Below are positions 24,147 through 35,748 of a DNA stretch of 64,000 bases, in pieces. How positions within the stretch are numbered: position 1 is the stretch's first letter; every line of letters begins with the position of its first letter. The notes below the pieces were generated by a model, which ran no database searches, was not told the origin of the DNA, and worked only from the letters and a program-made list of their open reading frames with translations. Source of the stretch: Alloascoidea africana (taxonomy: Eukaryota; Ascomycota; Alloascoideomycetes; Alloascoideales; Alloascoideaceae); the NCBI GenBank assembly GCA_030581615.1, contig JAKTTT010000042.1, positions 124,001 to 188,000 of the forward strand, in the 5' to 3' direction. A program made the translations under genes and the position numbers.

Positions 24147-26477
24147 GCCTCCAAAAATGTGGAATGTGTCTCTCCAGTAATGACTTGGTTTTGTAGCTTG
24201 TTAATGTTAAAAAATTGAAACAGAAGGTGATGAAGCTGTTCTAATATATTTATTCTATCTAAATTTCTCATTGTAAAGCTTGTAGCACTAGCAAAGTGGA
24301 GGATAACAACTGCCATATCCTGACGTATTTCGGTGTTCCGATTCCACCCTGAAGTGCAGCAAAAATCTGATAAAATAATACGCATCGGCGATGCTTTAAC
24401 CCCCACCTTCCTAATTTGAACGAAAAAAAGATTGAATTTCTCAATTGTATGGGTTATGATGTGTTGAGTTTTTCACATCCTAACATGATGTCAAATTATT
24501 CCGACCTGATGGGAGATGCTCAGAGGTATACTTCAAACTTTGTTTAGGAAAAGTGGAACACTATTGTTAGTACAAACTAGTGTCAACAACAAGGAGTGTC
24601 TTTGATAGTCGTTTCAGGTCAACTTGGCACTTTGTTTATAGTCCTAGTTATTCATAAATAAGGTGGGATATCGAACTGGAATCCGCCAAGCAAGAATATA
24701 TTCAAATTAAAATTTCCACATTTTGCCTAGCTTGCGCAACTCTCGAAAAAATGTGAGAAAACAGAACTCGAATAGTTTTACTAAAAGGTCGAGACGATCT
24801 CAACGTCTGTTCCGTTCTGTCACACTTGTACAAACATGGGCAACCCTGTCCTAGGGTCTGCGTTTTACCTCTACTCTACTTTCTCATTGAAGACAAATGA
24901 ACTAAACAAGAACAATCTAAATCGAGATAGAAGCATTTTCGGAGTTGATGTGTGGTTTTTTTGCCTGGTAGACAGTTAGAACCGGGTCTGGAATCTCCCT
25001 GTCTAACCTACCAAATAGTTTTGAGAGTTTACTGCCTTTTTATAGTAGGGATTGGAATTTGAGCCTCCCTTATCTCGGTGTTTTTCTGAAGCATGGTTTG
25101 GACTCTTGAATCTGAGCGCGGAAGAATGCGTTATGAGCGTCGTTTTGATTTCTAACTGAATCTCAACCTTTGTCGTTTCAGTTGTTTGAGTTTACCCTTA
25201 AACCCCGGAATTAACGCTTATTGAGCCGAAACAGCATAAACAATCCACCACACCCTCATTAAAGACCCTCAATTGGCTTTAAGCAACAAACATATTGAAG
25301 CTTGGAGTAGAACTGGATCAGTTTTTGTATCTCGTATGAAAAAAAATAAATAAAAAAAATGAGAAATCGCATGCTCTGTTACCTACAAGAAATCTTGTAG
25401 TTACGAAGAGATTATGGAGGTTTTAGTTGATCCGTCGTTCCTGACCGAGAAAAGCGTTGAACTATTTTTAAGGTAACTAACAAACGGGAATTGAGGTTCT
25501 GTATTCCACTGATGGCTTGGGTGTATTCCCCGCAGAGACCTGAAAATTCATTAGAAAGCATGTTGGATAACCCTTTCCCAAATCTTGTTTCCATACATCT
25601 GTATTATCTCCCCTCTGTGATCTGCTCCCTGCCTAAAGGACAAGAAAGGATAGATAATTAACAAACTTTATCGCTGAGGTAGGAGGGGTAAATCAGAGAC
25701 TCTCTGACAGCGAAAATATGTGGTTTGTAGCCTTGAACAAATATCATACCTTTGAAATCTCGGAGGATATGTCATTATGACCAAAGTCTTAGTCCTGCAA
25801 TTGGCTTGAGATGGCAGAAAAATGGGCTTGTGAACTTTTCCATATTGCACTACTGGAGGTACCGCATGGAACAAACAGCTTCCGTTCTCCGGTGCCGTGA
25901 TTCGATTTAAAGTTTCGACCCTCCCAATAAGGTTGTTAGTGGTTTCCTTTTCTCTTCCCTTGCGCTTTATGAGGCCCCAAGGATGAGAAACAGAACAGGG
26001 GCGAAGGGGCTTTTGAAGTTTCATTCAGTTTGTCAATTGCCAGATGCCTTCTGCAACGCGTATGAGTATAAAGGGGGGAAGTACAGAAGCCATGCTCAAA
26101 TAGGCTAATACACCTCAATTGAGTCCTTCAGATGAGATCAGTTGACCGTGGTCGGGCAATTCAACTCAGTCCGATAGCAGATTTGGGCGCCTCTTTGAAA
26201 CCTTTCTTTCAAGGTTGCAAGAAGAGACAGAAACAAGAAATGTGAAAGGAGATGCAAGGAATTTGGGGTAAATCTTAACCCCAGTTAAAACCTGCCCAGC
26301 AATCATTAGTTGATGGTCTCAATACCTTCCGTGGATACTTTCATTTAAAGTCTATTCTGCTACTTGCAAATATCTGCCCCGCACCCAGTTTTCATATAAA
26401 ATCGACAGGAATATCCTGTTTCCTTCTTCAAGCCTCTGCATCCTTCTCGAATTTCCCTCACTTTCTCACATCAACAA
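24147..26477. other. Intergenic, no gene seen
   Basis: About 2.3 kb upstream of the SDR gene. Short frames on the minus strand (for example 25668-26024) have no recognisable composition or domain. The right end contains the SDR promoter with a TATA element. Confidence 0.5.
26377..26400 (+). promoter_or_regulatory. SDR gene promoter: CCCCGC box and TATA
   Basis: CCCCGC at 26377-26382 (GCGGGG on the other strand, the core of Mig1/CreA-type sites) is followed by ATATAAA at 26394-26400, about 78 bases before the ATG at 26478. Control by carbon catabolite repression is an inference from the motif only. Confidence 0.4.
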
Positions 26478-27221
26478 ATGTCAAAAGTAGCTCTTATTAC
26501 TGGTGCTGCCCAAGGAATTGGCGCTGCCACATCAATTCAATTGGCCAAAGATGGCTTCGATATTGCAGTTGCTGACCTTCCCGGACAAGAAAGTACCGCT
26601 CAAGGAGTCATCAGTGAAATTACAAAGCTGGGACAGAGAGCCATCTGGATCCCATTGGATGTTACTTCTAAAGAGGACGTAGTTGCAGGTGTCGAAAAGG
26701 CTTACAAGGAATTGGGCTCATTTGACGTTATCGTCAACAATGCTGGAATTGCCATTTCTAAACAAGTGCCAGATGTGACTGAAGCGGACATTGACAAGGT
26801 ATTCAATGTCAACGTCAAGGGAGTTCTATGGGGAATTCAGGCTGCTGGTGCCAAGTTCAGAGAGCTGGGCAAGGAGGGAAGAATCATAAATGCTTGTTCT
26901 GCCGCTGGTTACATGCCATCTTCGCCTCTTTGTGTCTACTCTGCTTCAAAGTTTGCCGTTAGATCGCTGACTTATGCTGCATCGCGAGAGTACGCCAAGG
27001 ACAAGATTACAGTCAATGCTTACTGCCCAGGTGTTATTGCTACTGACATGTCAAAGAATGGTCAGGCCGATGCCCTTAAAGTTGGTGTTCTGTTGACCCC
27101 AATGGGCCGTTTGGGAACGTCAGAGGAAGTTGCTGGACTCGTTTCGTTTTTGGCTTCAGACAGTGCTAACTACGTCACAGGCCAAGCGATCAGTGTCGAT
27201 GGAGGAATGGTCAACCAGTAA
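26478..27221 (+). CDS. SDR dehydrogenase, diacetyl/acetoin reductase-like
   Basis: Classical short-chain dehydrogenase/reductase of 247 aa. It has the nucleotide-binding TGAAQGIG at residues 8-15, NNAGIA near residue 90, the catalytic Ser in NACSAAG, and YSASK with Tyr and Lys spaced by three. The C-terminus VTGQAISVDGGMV is typical. Asp in IAVADLP after beta-2 favours NAD(H) over NADP(H). The overall pattern most resembles (S)-acetoin-forming diacetyl reductase/2,3-butanediol dehydrogenase, but other sugar-alcohol or ketone substrates remain possible. Intronless, probably cytosolic. Confidence 0.85.
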   Translation: MSKVALITGAAQGIGAATSIQLAKDGFDIAVADLPGQESTAQGVISEITKLGQRAIWIPLDVTSKEDVVAGVEKAYKELGSFDVIVNNAGIAISKQVPDVTEADIDKVFNVNVKGVLWGIQAAGAKFRELGKEGRIINACSAAGYMPSSPLCVYSASKFAVRSLTYAASREYAKDKITVNAYCPGVIATDMSKNGQADALKVGVLLTPMGRLGTSEEVAGLVSFLASDSANYVTGQAISVDGGMVNQ

Positions 27222-28018
27222 TAATACAATGCCATAGATTAAAGACAGTTAACTATTCAGCTCTTATATCACGAAATCTGATGAAATTGATTTTCAAGTA
27301 GATACTAGATGGACATGAGTTACATGTTTAGATGCATAAATTTCGGGAACGGTTGAAAAGGCTTCCGAGGGCCACTGAACTCTCCACCTCCCCTCTCCCC
27401 CACTTGACACTCGAAAACGCCCACCCTCGTAATATCGTTCTACATGCTTCACTTCTCGATTTGTGGTTCTTTTGCTTTAGGAGAGGATGGCAACTATTGT
27501 TGTTCTTCAGGTTAAGCTCAAGTGTATTTGATGGATGCATAGCCGAAGCGAGCTTGCAGAGTTGGAACAAATTGGGTTGTGAGCTTGAACATGTTATCGC
27601 CCTTCTTGGTAGCCAATACTGCTCCCTAAACCGTTTTATGCTCTGTGAAAACCATTTGACTGAACTTGAACATCTTTAATTATTTTCAATCTTCTTTTTT
27701 GCCTGCTTCTGGCATAATTTATAAGCAGAGAATTTGTTCGCTGGCCGCCTGGGATGTACGGTATCATTATTTCGTTCGATATAACTGTTTAACGGCGTCA
27801 TTATTTTGTGAAAGCACAGTCATTAAACTCCAAAGTATTCTGGTAGTTAGCACCATTGAAGGTTTTGGGCATTTTTAATGTAATTGTTACTTCTCTCAAC
27901 TGTATTCCTTTCAAGCGCTAACAAAGCTTTTATTAGTACTAAATGCTCTATATCTTGAATATTCCTAAATCTCATTTGTAAGCTTATAAATGAGCAAATC
28001 ATAAAACTCGAATGCTTT
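27222..28018. other. Intergenic between converging genes
   Basis: 797 bases between the 3' ends of the SDR and dioxygenase genes. A 115-codon open frame at 27332-27679 lacks any recognisable domain and is probably chance. Confidence 0.55.
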
Positions 28019-29227
28019 CTACTCAATGGAAAGACCGAGTGCCTCACGTCTACTCTTGGAGTTGGGATCAAAGAAAGGAACCTCTGCCAAAGAAGTAACC
28101 CGTGTTCCATGTCTTGGCTCATCACCTTCGTAGTCCCAAACAGCATAATGCTGAGAAATTCTGTTATCCCAAAGGGCAGAAGTTCCCAATCCAGGCTTGG
28201 TGGGTTGCCATTGAAATCTAACCTGAATTTCCAAGCTCTTTTCGTAAATGTTGAACAAGTACTCCAATACAATCCGAGATTCCTCTGGTTCCAATCCTAC
28301 AATATGCGAGGTCATACTTCTGTTGACAAACAATGATTTCCAGCCAGTTGCGGGGTGTGTTCTGACAATTAGATGCTCTCTCTCAATTCTCTTGGGGCCC
28401 GAAAGTGGATCCTCGCGGTCAACATATCTATGGGCGGAGAAGTAAACAGCTTTTTTGCCTTCCAAGAATTTTTGAAATGCTGGAGACAACTTGTCATAAG
28501 CGGCGTATCCAGAAGACCAGGAAGTGTCGCCCCCAACGGCGGGAATAGTATCATTGTGCAAATGGGTTATTCCAGCTGGATTCACCTCATGAACTAAATC
28601 TGTATGCCATCCAGAAGTACCCACTGGACGGTGAAATGAAGCCTTGTAGCCCTCATGGATTGCATAATCTGGCCAAATGATGGTGGTTCCAGGTACGCCG
28701 GGTACACGAGGAGCTTGGGCATGGACTTCCACTTGTCCATAATACTGGCCAATTTCAACCTGTCTTTGAGGGGACAAATCCTGATCTCTAAAGAAAACGA
28801 CAGTTCTTTCAGCAATCAATAGAGCCAACTCATCCAACTGCTGATTTGTCAAGTCCTGTAGTTGCAATCCAATGATTTCAGTACCAATGTGCTTGGTCAA
28901 ATGTTTCACTCCTTTGGCAGCCCCTAGCAATGCTTTCTTTTCAGGGTCTGCATTTTTTCCTCTCTCAATGTACTCAACGGGCTTGTCTCTAATGGTCTCA
29001 GCCTCATCAAGAAAAATTGGAATAGTATCCTTTCTCTGGGGATAACCGTTTGAAAGGTCAATGCCATGTCTTTCAAACCTAGCCTTTGTGGGGGCAGGTA
29101 GGTGATCAATCCAAGATGCAGTTGAGCCAAGTTTGACCTTAGCAAGAGGGTTGATGACAATTTGATTTGTCCTGTTGGTAATGTCTTGAACACTAGGAGA
29201 TTCGTTAGAGACTTGAGCTGGAGCCAT
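28019..29227 (-). CDS. JLP1: JLP1-like Fe(II)/2-oxoglutarate sulfonate dioxygenase
   Basis: 402-aa enzyme of the TauD/TfdA family. The yeast Jlp1 orthologue splits sulfonates such as taurine or isethionate to release sulfite for sulfur nutrition. Iron ligands are visible as His208 and Asp210 (GWHTDLV) and His360 (WDNRISQHYAVWDY), with Arg376 (GTRVTS) for the 2-oxoglutarate carboxylate. The RTVVFFRDQDL strand and the VNRSMTSHIVGL segment are also typical. The length equals that of Jlp1. No targeting signal is visible, so it is probably cytosolic. Other alkylsulfatase-type substrates cannot be excluded. An AT-rich TATA-like stretch lies at about 29285-29300, upstream on the minus strand. Confidence 0.87.
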   Translation of the reverse strand: MAPAQVSNESPSVQDITNRTNQIVINPLAKVKLGSTASWIDHLPAPTKARFERHGIDLSNGYPQRKDTIPIFLDEAETIRDKPVEYIERGKNADPEKKALLGAAKGVKHLTKHIGTEIIGLQLQDLTNQQLDELALLIAERTVVFFRDQDLSPQRQVEIGQYYGQVEVHAQAPRVPGVPGTTIIWPDYAIHEGYKASFHRPVGTSGWHTDLVHEVNPAGITHLHNDTIPAVGGDTSWSSGYAAYDKLSPAFQKFLEGKKAVYFSAHRYVDREDPLSGPKRIEREHLIVRTHPATGWKSLFVNRSMTSHIVGLEPEESRIVLEYLFNIYEKSLEIQVRFQWQPTKPGLGTSALWDNRISQHYAVWDYEGDEPRHGTRVTSLAEVPFFDPNSKSRREALGLSIE

Positions 29228-30483
29228 GTTGAGTTCAGTGAAGCGTGGTGATACAGAAGATCAGGCAAAAGTCAAGGGATACACATTTATATTTATACCT
29301 CTAACTTTATCTAATAGATCTGCCATCAAACATAGAACTATTAGTAATGGAAATGACGAAAATGAGTTTTAAAATGAGAAATTAGAGCTTTCAACCAGGA
29401 AATGGGTTGACAATTGCTTTAGCGCCCAAACGATCTCCGATATTGCCAATAAACGGTTCACCATACATCTTTACTAAGGAACCAGTGAACCAGCTGCGAA
29501 CCGGCCGTTCTTTGATCAACTATTGGACAGAGTCAGCCGTTGATCTCCAGTGATTTAATCTGACCGAACAACATGGTGAGATCAAATCCAAGATCAGATA
29601 ACAATTACTTCCCAAAATGGAAGTCGGAAATGAGGTGCTGATTGATCCTGATGACGAACTCCCTAGTGAAAGCTTTAACCCATACACCCTTTAACTTATT
29701 TATCTATGTTAAACGGTTCTAAACAACTGCAAGAACAGCAATTGAAACAAGAGATGCTCAGGAAAAGGAATATATAGCTTACTAAACCAACATGAAAAGC
29801 TTTTAGTTTACTTTTGGAACTGCTAATAAGTGCATCATTTCTTGCAAAATCTCTAATACTCGCGGATAAAAACGAAAGCACTACTAACTGCTTTTTCTTC
29901 AACAATGCTCAGAGCACTATTACCCAAATGTTCTATTTTTACCACACATGGAGAGCATTGCGCGGCCTTTTAAATCAATAAATCTAATGAAGGATGATGT
30001 AGTAGTAGCATGTTTTTTCGCGTTTCACACCCTTGTGCCTGCGACTTGTTTGGAACTCAAATCACGTAGTTTTTCGTTTCAAAGCAATTGGACTGTAATT
30101 GATAGTAATGATTGAGGCGCAAAGCTCGCGACTCATCGTCAACGGCCTCTGAAGCTGTGTGATGTTGATTTGTAAGCATTCATTTCGTTTCATTGTTCGC
30201 GCCCCACTTTCTCTTCCTATACAAGTTCTCAACTACAAGCTTAAGAGCTCTTTTGAATGAATATCACCATGCAGTTAATCTGTCGAGAACTATATCGTTC
30301 TATTATGTCATTGGTTTCAAGTCTTTAAAGTAACCATACAAAATGCCATTATATATATAAAGATGATAACAGTGATGGTGAAAGCGGAGATGACGACTTT
30401 TCAAAGTAACTGGATTCCTGGGTTTTGGTTTTGGGACGGCTCTCTTCAATCAACGATCTACTTATTCTAAAGAATCAAATCAA
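29228..30483. other. Intergenic, no gene seen
   Basis: About 1.26 kb between the dioxygenase promoter and the 3' end of the complex I gene. Nothing coding is supported; the short minus-strand frame at 29696-29905 has no recognisable features. Confidence 0.55.
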
Positions 30484-31466
30484 TCACTTCTTGCCTTCCT
30501 CAGATCCTTCGGCCTCTGGCTCTGGTGGAGGAGTTGGGAGCTTAAAGGACTCTGGTCTATCATCTCTGCCGGGTCCAACAGGCTCCCAAGAGGTTGAGCC
30601 AGCCGAGAAATTTCGGTATGCTTGAGTCAATTCCAAAGGTTCATAAACAATCCTCTTCTTCTCCTCATCGTACCTCACCTCAGTGTAACCGGTCTGTGGG
30701 AAGTCTTTTCTGAGTGGGTGTCCTTCAAAGCCGTAATCTGTCATGATACGTCTCAAATCAGGGTGGTTTTCAAAGAAAACGCCAAACATGTCATAGGTCT
30801 CTCTTTCGTACCAGTTGGCTCCCTGGTAAAGTGGGAATATACTGGGAACAGGACTTACCTCCGAGGCGTATGTTTTGACTCTGATTCTCGAGTTATGACG
30901 GACAGAGAGAAAGTTGTAAACCACATCAAATCTGTACTGTTTCGTAGGGTAGTCAGCTGCTGTTATGTCCATTACGGCTTTGTACTGCGCAGTTGTATGG
31001 TCCTTGAGAAAAGTGCAAACAGGTATAATGGCAGAAGGTGCAACATATAAAACAAGCTCATTTTTCCACACGGAAAACTTTTGGATAAATTTTGGTAAAC
31101 AAGAGATCAAATATTTGCCATATCTGTGCAGCTCGTCGACATGCTCCAGATACTTGTCAGCGGGATTGATAAGATCGGCTTTTAGCTCCCCAGGGTCTGG
31201 AGTTATTCAAAAAGAAAAAAACAGGTTAGAAAAGACACAAGAGATTAGTATATCTCAATTTAAAGAAACCTACTAGCACGGGGTAATGATCGAACATCTA
31301 CCAATGGCTCATCTTCCTCCGATCTTGAAGTTTTACTACTTGAAAAAGATCTTGGAGCAGAAATTAAACCGGCTCTTGCACCAAACAACGCTGTACTTCT
31401 GGCTGATACAGAAGCAGGTCGAATAGATCTAATTGCAGATCTTGCAAGGACCCTGGTAGAGATCAT
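30484..31466 (-). CDS. NUGM: Complex I 30-kDa subunit (NDUFS3/NUGM)
   Basis: Core Q-module subunit of mitochondrial NADH:ubiquinone oxidoreductase, 301 aa in two exons (31274-31466 and 30484-31196). The 77-nt intron has donor GTAGGT, branch TACTAAT or CTAAC and acceptor CCAG, giving an Asn codon across the junction (PRA-N-PGELK). The N-terminus MISTRVLARSAIRSIRPAS is a classic arginine-rich mitochondrial presequence. Family motifs include DITAADYPT, RFDVVYNFLSVRHNSRIRVK, NWYERETYDMFGVFF, and HPDLRRIMTDYGFEGHPLRK followed by DFPQTGY. I start at the ATG 31464-31466 because the frame upstream has only non-ATG codons. A TCACGTGA site lies about 120 bases upstream. Confidence 0.95.
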
Positions 31467-31581
31467 ATTTGGCAAAGTTTTGGTGAGAGAGAAAGGCAAG
31501 AGAAGTCAAGCTACAGAGACCAAGGTGGACCAGAGCGGATGGAGGTTTATTTTACTCAAGTTTCTATTGGTGGAGTGGAAA

Positions 31582-31589
31582 TCACGTGA
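31582..31589. promoter_or_regulatory. TCACGTGA site upstream of NUGM
   Basis: Perfect 8-bp palindrome with a CACGTG core, the recognition sequence of Cbf1/bHLH-type factors, about 120 bases before the NUGM ATG. CACGTG also occurs upstream of the MAGO/TyrRS pair and of the small gene at 45.98 kb. Confidence 0.45.
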
Positions 31590-33236
31590 ATGAAATGTCG
31601 TTGGCTTCCAAAATATCAAATCCAGATATGGTACAAAAAATCATTCAATGCAGACTTCATTCGATTTAGGCGATTACCAAATGTGAGGAGTTCGTTGAGC
31701 AGATTTTAAATTATATATCTCGGCAATCAGTTTGATTGTATGTTTGGAGACAGGTTGTATTGTAGTTAGGTGTTACGTCCCGAAAGTGTTACTCTTTTGA
31801 GACATTTCCCTCACCTTTTAAGGGGCCTAAAAGGGCATTTATTACGTTAAAACATTCATATCGGTGATCAATGCTTTGCTTGGAAGCATTGCATATCACG
31901 CTGGCCATTGAAAATGAGAAATCTAAAGTTGAGATCAATATTACTACAGCCTTGATAATGTGGGTGATGGCCAATCTAGAAAACACTCTGACATCTTTAA
32001 AGGAAAGAGTTCCCTGTTTTATGTTCTTCTTCGACTTTTTCATAGTTTGCGGTTTAATAATTATGACTGTTTGTGTCTTGTTAGAGAGATAGAGCCCTAT
32101 ACCAACCTCAAGAGATCATTCAGTTTAGGAAATCTCAAAGGGGATATTACCAGAAGAAAGACATAACCTCAAGAGAGCCATTGTTCTGTATTAGCGCCCT
32201 TTTGAAAAACATCTCAGAAAATCAAAAAGCAATGACTAGGAATCTCTTTTTCCAAGAATTATGAGGTGATGTTATAAGATATTTTTCTAATTGATTGTAG
32301 AAAGCGTTACATAAAAACCTTGAAAAGAATGGAAAATGAATCGTCAACATTTTCTGCAAATGGTTTTGTCATAAACCGATAATCCGAATCTGACAATTCT
32401 CTTCTGTGAAATCATTTTAAGCTCATCCCGGAAGTTTCTAAATGAATTCAAAGAAATGCGAAAAGTGTTCGTTGTATATGAAAACAGAATTGGCTTGCTC
32501 TATTTTTGACAATTATGCTTTCTGTAAAGTGTCTTCATACTAATACAAGTATAAATTCCTCTAAGATTTGGTCTTTACACAGTGGTGGCAAAATGCATTT
32601 GTAGTCAAACGCTTCTATTCAACTTTCAATTCAGCTCTGTTGTAAAATCTTCCCAAGCCGACTGTCTCAGCCTCTCTGAAAACGGTAAAAAGAAACTATT
32701 AACACAAGTTCACTGTCGTTTCAGTCTTTTTACCCTTAGACTTTTGTATTTGGCGTCCAAAAGTAGTAATTCCCGATGTTTATCTGAAGGGAATACTGCT
32801 AATCTTATTGCGCCTCCTTGAGATGCCTCGCGGCGCTTTGCTCAAGTACTTCAAAACCATCAGCCCTTCGGAACAGCTTAGCAATAGAATTGGTGGATAT
32901 TCGACAATTAAATCTCCTTTGAAATTTTCATTTGATATTGCGTTTTCAAGAAAGCAATTAAATCTTCTAGATGGTATAGTGTTCACCTTTGTAACGCTCT
33001 GGCTGGCACAGCCACAGTTCAAAATAATCAAGCTTGTTTGATGCAGGGCTCAAGTTAAGAACTCCTGTTTGCTTGGAAAAGGTTAGCTATTTTTGGTCAA
33101 TAATGCGGTAAAACAGCCATAATGAACATATGTTTTGATTTGATGGAAAAATACATCCTACAGAATTATTTGCTTGTTGTACTGTATTCCAAAAATCAAG
33201 AGAAGACAGCAAAGAGAAGCTGCTCCGTAGGTAAAC

Positions 33237-33246
33237 ATATATAAAG
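33237..33246 (+). promoter_or_regulatory. TATA box of RTA1-like gene
   Basis: ATATATAAAG lies about 95 bases before the ATG at 33340, a typical distance for yeast. Confidence 0.5.
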
Positions 33247-33339
33247 GGGTGGCTGCTCTCTGAAACGAATTTCTACAAAAAAAAACTTGCATTCTTTTCC
33301 TTAGTCTTTTTGCATAATTTCTCATCTACAAAAACTCCA

Positions 33340-34296
33340 ATGACAGAAGAAACAGACTTTTCCAATTGGGAAGCTTATAAATATGTTCCCACTCTTGTAG
33401 GAGGTACAATTTTTGCACTTCTTTTTCTTTTATCAGGAATTGTTCACCTCTTCCAATTATTTCTAATTGGCCCATTTGTTCGCAAAAGCAGACCATCAAT
33501 GGTACCACAGCGACTATTCATATTCATTCCTCTCATTATAGGTACATTTTTAGAGGGTGTTGGATATCTTGCAAGGGTAGGGTCTCATTTTGATACCAAC
33601 AAATTCAGCTTTTATTTTACACAAACTCTTCTACTATTGATTGCCCCGGCCTTTCTTGCTGCAACCATTTACATGCTCTTTGGAAGGGAAATAGTTATGC
33701 TCGAAGCTCAAAAATATTCAGTAGTTCCTATGAAGTGGCTGACAAAGATTTTTGTATTTGGAGATGTTGCATCTTTACTGTTACAGGCTGCTGGAGGTGG
33801 AATGATCGCATCCAAAGATCCAGACAAAATGGATAGAGGTGAAAACATTGTTCTAATTGGTCTTTTTGTTCAGATTATTTTCTTTGGAGTGTTTGTAGTT
33901 GTTCTGACAGTTTTTTACATTTTAAATTCGCGGAAACCTACTACGAGATCAACTATGCTTCTTGCTGAGCAACACAGATATTACAATTGGAAAACTCTCT
34001 TGTGGACAGAGTTTTTGGCTTCTCAGTTGATTCTAGGAAGATCGATTTTTCGTGTTGTTGAATATGTTCAAGGACGCAACGGCTACCTAATAAGTCATGA
34101 GTGCTTTTTGTATCTGTTTGATGCTGTTCCTGTTTTTATTGCGGTTATTATGTTTAATATTCAACACCCCAATGGAATTATGGAAAAGAGTCCCAGCTCA
34201 GAGGAGTATTATGAGTTAAACTCCTTGAGCACCAAAAAAACCGAGGCAGAAGAGCAAGCTTTCCGATATCAAAATGACTTTCATATTGTGCATTAG
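33340..34296 (+). CDS. RTA1-like seven-TM membrane protein
   Basis: Protein of 318 aa with about seven hydrophobic segments and a short polar C-terminal tail. It fits the RTA1/RSB1/RTM1 family, whose yeast members affect sphingoid-base export and resistance to toxic lipids or 7-aminocholesterol. Matching segments are GTFLEGVGYLARVGS after TM2, FVFGDVASLLLQAAGGGM, the SRSIFRVVEYVQG-like RSIFRVVEY, and a C-terminal EC..YLFDAVPVF motif. The family reading frame continues upstream only through a non-ATG codon, so I start at the ATG 33340-33342 (MTEETDFSN). Substrate and exact paralogue are undetermined. Confidence 0.85.
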   Translation: MTEETDFSNWEAYKYVPTLVGGTIFALLFLLSGIVHLFQLFLIGPFVRKSRPSMVPQRLFIFIPLIIGTFLEGVGYLARVGSHFDTNKFSFYFTQTLLLLIAPAFLAATIYMLFGREIVMLEAQKYSVVPMKWLTKIFVFGDVASLLLQAAGGGMIASKDPDKMDRGENIVLIGLFVQIIFFGVFVVVLTVFYILNSRKPTTRSTMLLAEQHRYYNWKTLLWTEFLASQLILGRSIFRVVEYVQGRNGYLISHECFLYLFDAVPVFIAVIMFNIQHPNGIMEKSPSSEEYYELNSLSTKKTEAEEQAFRYQNDFHIVH

Positions 34297-34988
34297 TTTT
34301 GGTGTTCAAAATGTTCATTTGGTGGGTTTCATCGCAGCATATTTTTCAAGTGGCAAAATGTATTCTTTTTTATAAATAATTACTATATCGTCTGAATACA
34401 TTGGTGTAACCTGTTCTCACAGGAGGTTTCGAAATACCTTATTAACAATTGAAATGCTTTTCCAACTGAACTTTTATACAAAAGGCTGTTTTAAAAGTAA
34501 CCACAGCTTCAACTTTTAGACTCATGTTTACTTTCTGTTGATTAGAGCACCGCTCTCCTTTGTTTCACACATAGCTTGAATCTGCGTATTAGCGGTGATC
34601 AACTATGATTTGCAAGAGAGCAGTTCTTGTCAGATTTTCTATTCTACTTCATTTAGTATGTTTCAAGAAATAGCCTATCATTTTGTGGCCACCTACGAAA
34701 ACTAGATGATGAATATGACTAGAAATCATATCGAGAAACGCTCGTTTTGCCAATACCCTGTTACTCCTTTATATTGAACCAGAATCAATGACATTTGCAA
34801 TTCTAAAGAAAGATAACCAACCCCAGTAGATCTAAAACAAAACAAACCCGCGAAAATCTCTAAGCAACAGGCTCGTTCACTATATTGCATCCTCAAAACA
34901 GCAAGTGCTAGCCCTTTTCCCAAGCATCGATAGTTCACCAAAAGAGTCCATGCTCCAGTGATCTGCTCCGCCTCGTTGAGGTTAGGTA
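34297..34988. other. Intergenic between converging genes
   Basis: About 690 bases between the 3' ends of the RTA1-like and CPD1-like genes. No feature recognised. Confidence 0.6.
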
Positions 34989-35748
34989 TCAATGGAGATC
35001 TCGATATCCCAACGTCTCCCACTCCTTAATCGGACCTGTACATCGTACCAGGGACAGTCTTCCATTACTCCAACCGAGATCAGAAAGATCAACACTATCG
35101 CCCAAAGAATCCTCAACTCGAGTTAGAATTGTTCTACGCAGCGCATCGTCAATGGGATATTCTTTCGAGTATAGCAGGCTGAGATGGGGGTCAAAATCCT
35201 TGATCCAGAGCTCAGCTTGGTGAGCAGCTTTTGCTTCAGGAGTTTCTTCGGACTGACTCGCAGGTTCAGTAACGTTCTTTGCCGAAAAGACAAACTTTTC
35301 TCTCGCAACTCTTGCGAAGGAAACCAATCCAACAAGACTCTCACATCCAATGTAACATTTTTTAAAAGTTGAGTATCCAAAATGAACCGTTCCAAACCTA
35401 ACTGTGATCCCGCCTTCCCCCAGACTCTTAACAGCAGCCACGCACGCATCAAGTATCAAGTCCACATCCCTCTGGGACTCAGCTATGATGTCTGTTGTTA
35501 TAGTAACATGTGGTTCAAAAACCTCAGCATCAGAAAATAGTGGCTGAAGTCCAGCTATTAATGAACGAAGCGACTCATATAGAGGTGAGCCTACCTTGGG
35601 TTGGAGCCAAAGCGCGATTCCTGGGTCTCACAATATTTGATATTTGAGGGTTAGCTTTTGAAAAAGTCTTGGTTTCAAGCAGCATTGGTCTTCACGTCTC
35701 TACAAACAAAGCCAAAATGCTCACAAAACAATAATACCGCATACCCAT
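34989..35748 (-). CDS. CPD1: 2',3'-cyclic-nucleotide 3'-phosphodiesterase (2H family)
   Basis: Hydrolyses ADP-ribose 1'',2''-cyclic phosphate, a tRNA-splicing by-product, to the 1''-phosphate in Saccharomyces. Exon 2 (34989-35620) carries both catalytic H-x-T/S motifs, HVTITTD and HLSLLYS, in a 211-aa protein of typical length. The frame lacks a starting ATG. I infer a 4-nt first exon ATGG at 35745-35748, spliced through a 124-nt intron (donor GTATGC, branch CTAAC, acceptor CCCAG). This gives MGIALWLQP, matching the MAIALW-type start of Cpd1. An in-frame ATG further upstream (35923-35925) would add a 59-residue hydrophobic-led extension; I consider it less likely. Confidence 0.85.

Larger units (their letters stand above)
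31467..33339. other. Intergenic between divergent genes
   Basis: About 1.9 kb between the complex I gene and the RTA1-like gene, which point away from each other. It contains TCACGTGA at 31582-31589 and a TATA element before the RTA1-like gene. Short open frames (73-84 codons) have no support. Confidence 0.55.

Noticed and set aside
25412-26118. Minus-strand frames of 60-118 codons upstream of the SDR gene
   Set aside because: Low-information sequence without conserved motifs; overlapping frames suggest chance.
27332-27679. 115-codon plus-strand frame after the SDR gene
   Set aside because: Lies in the 3' intergenic gap, lacks domain or coding bias visible by eye.
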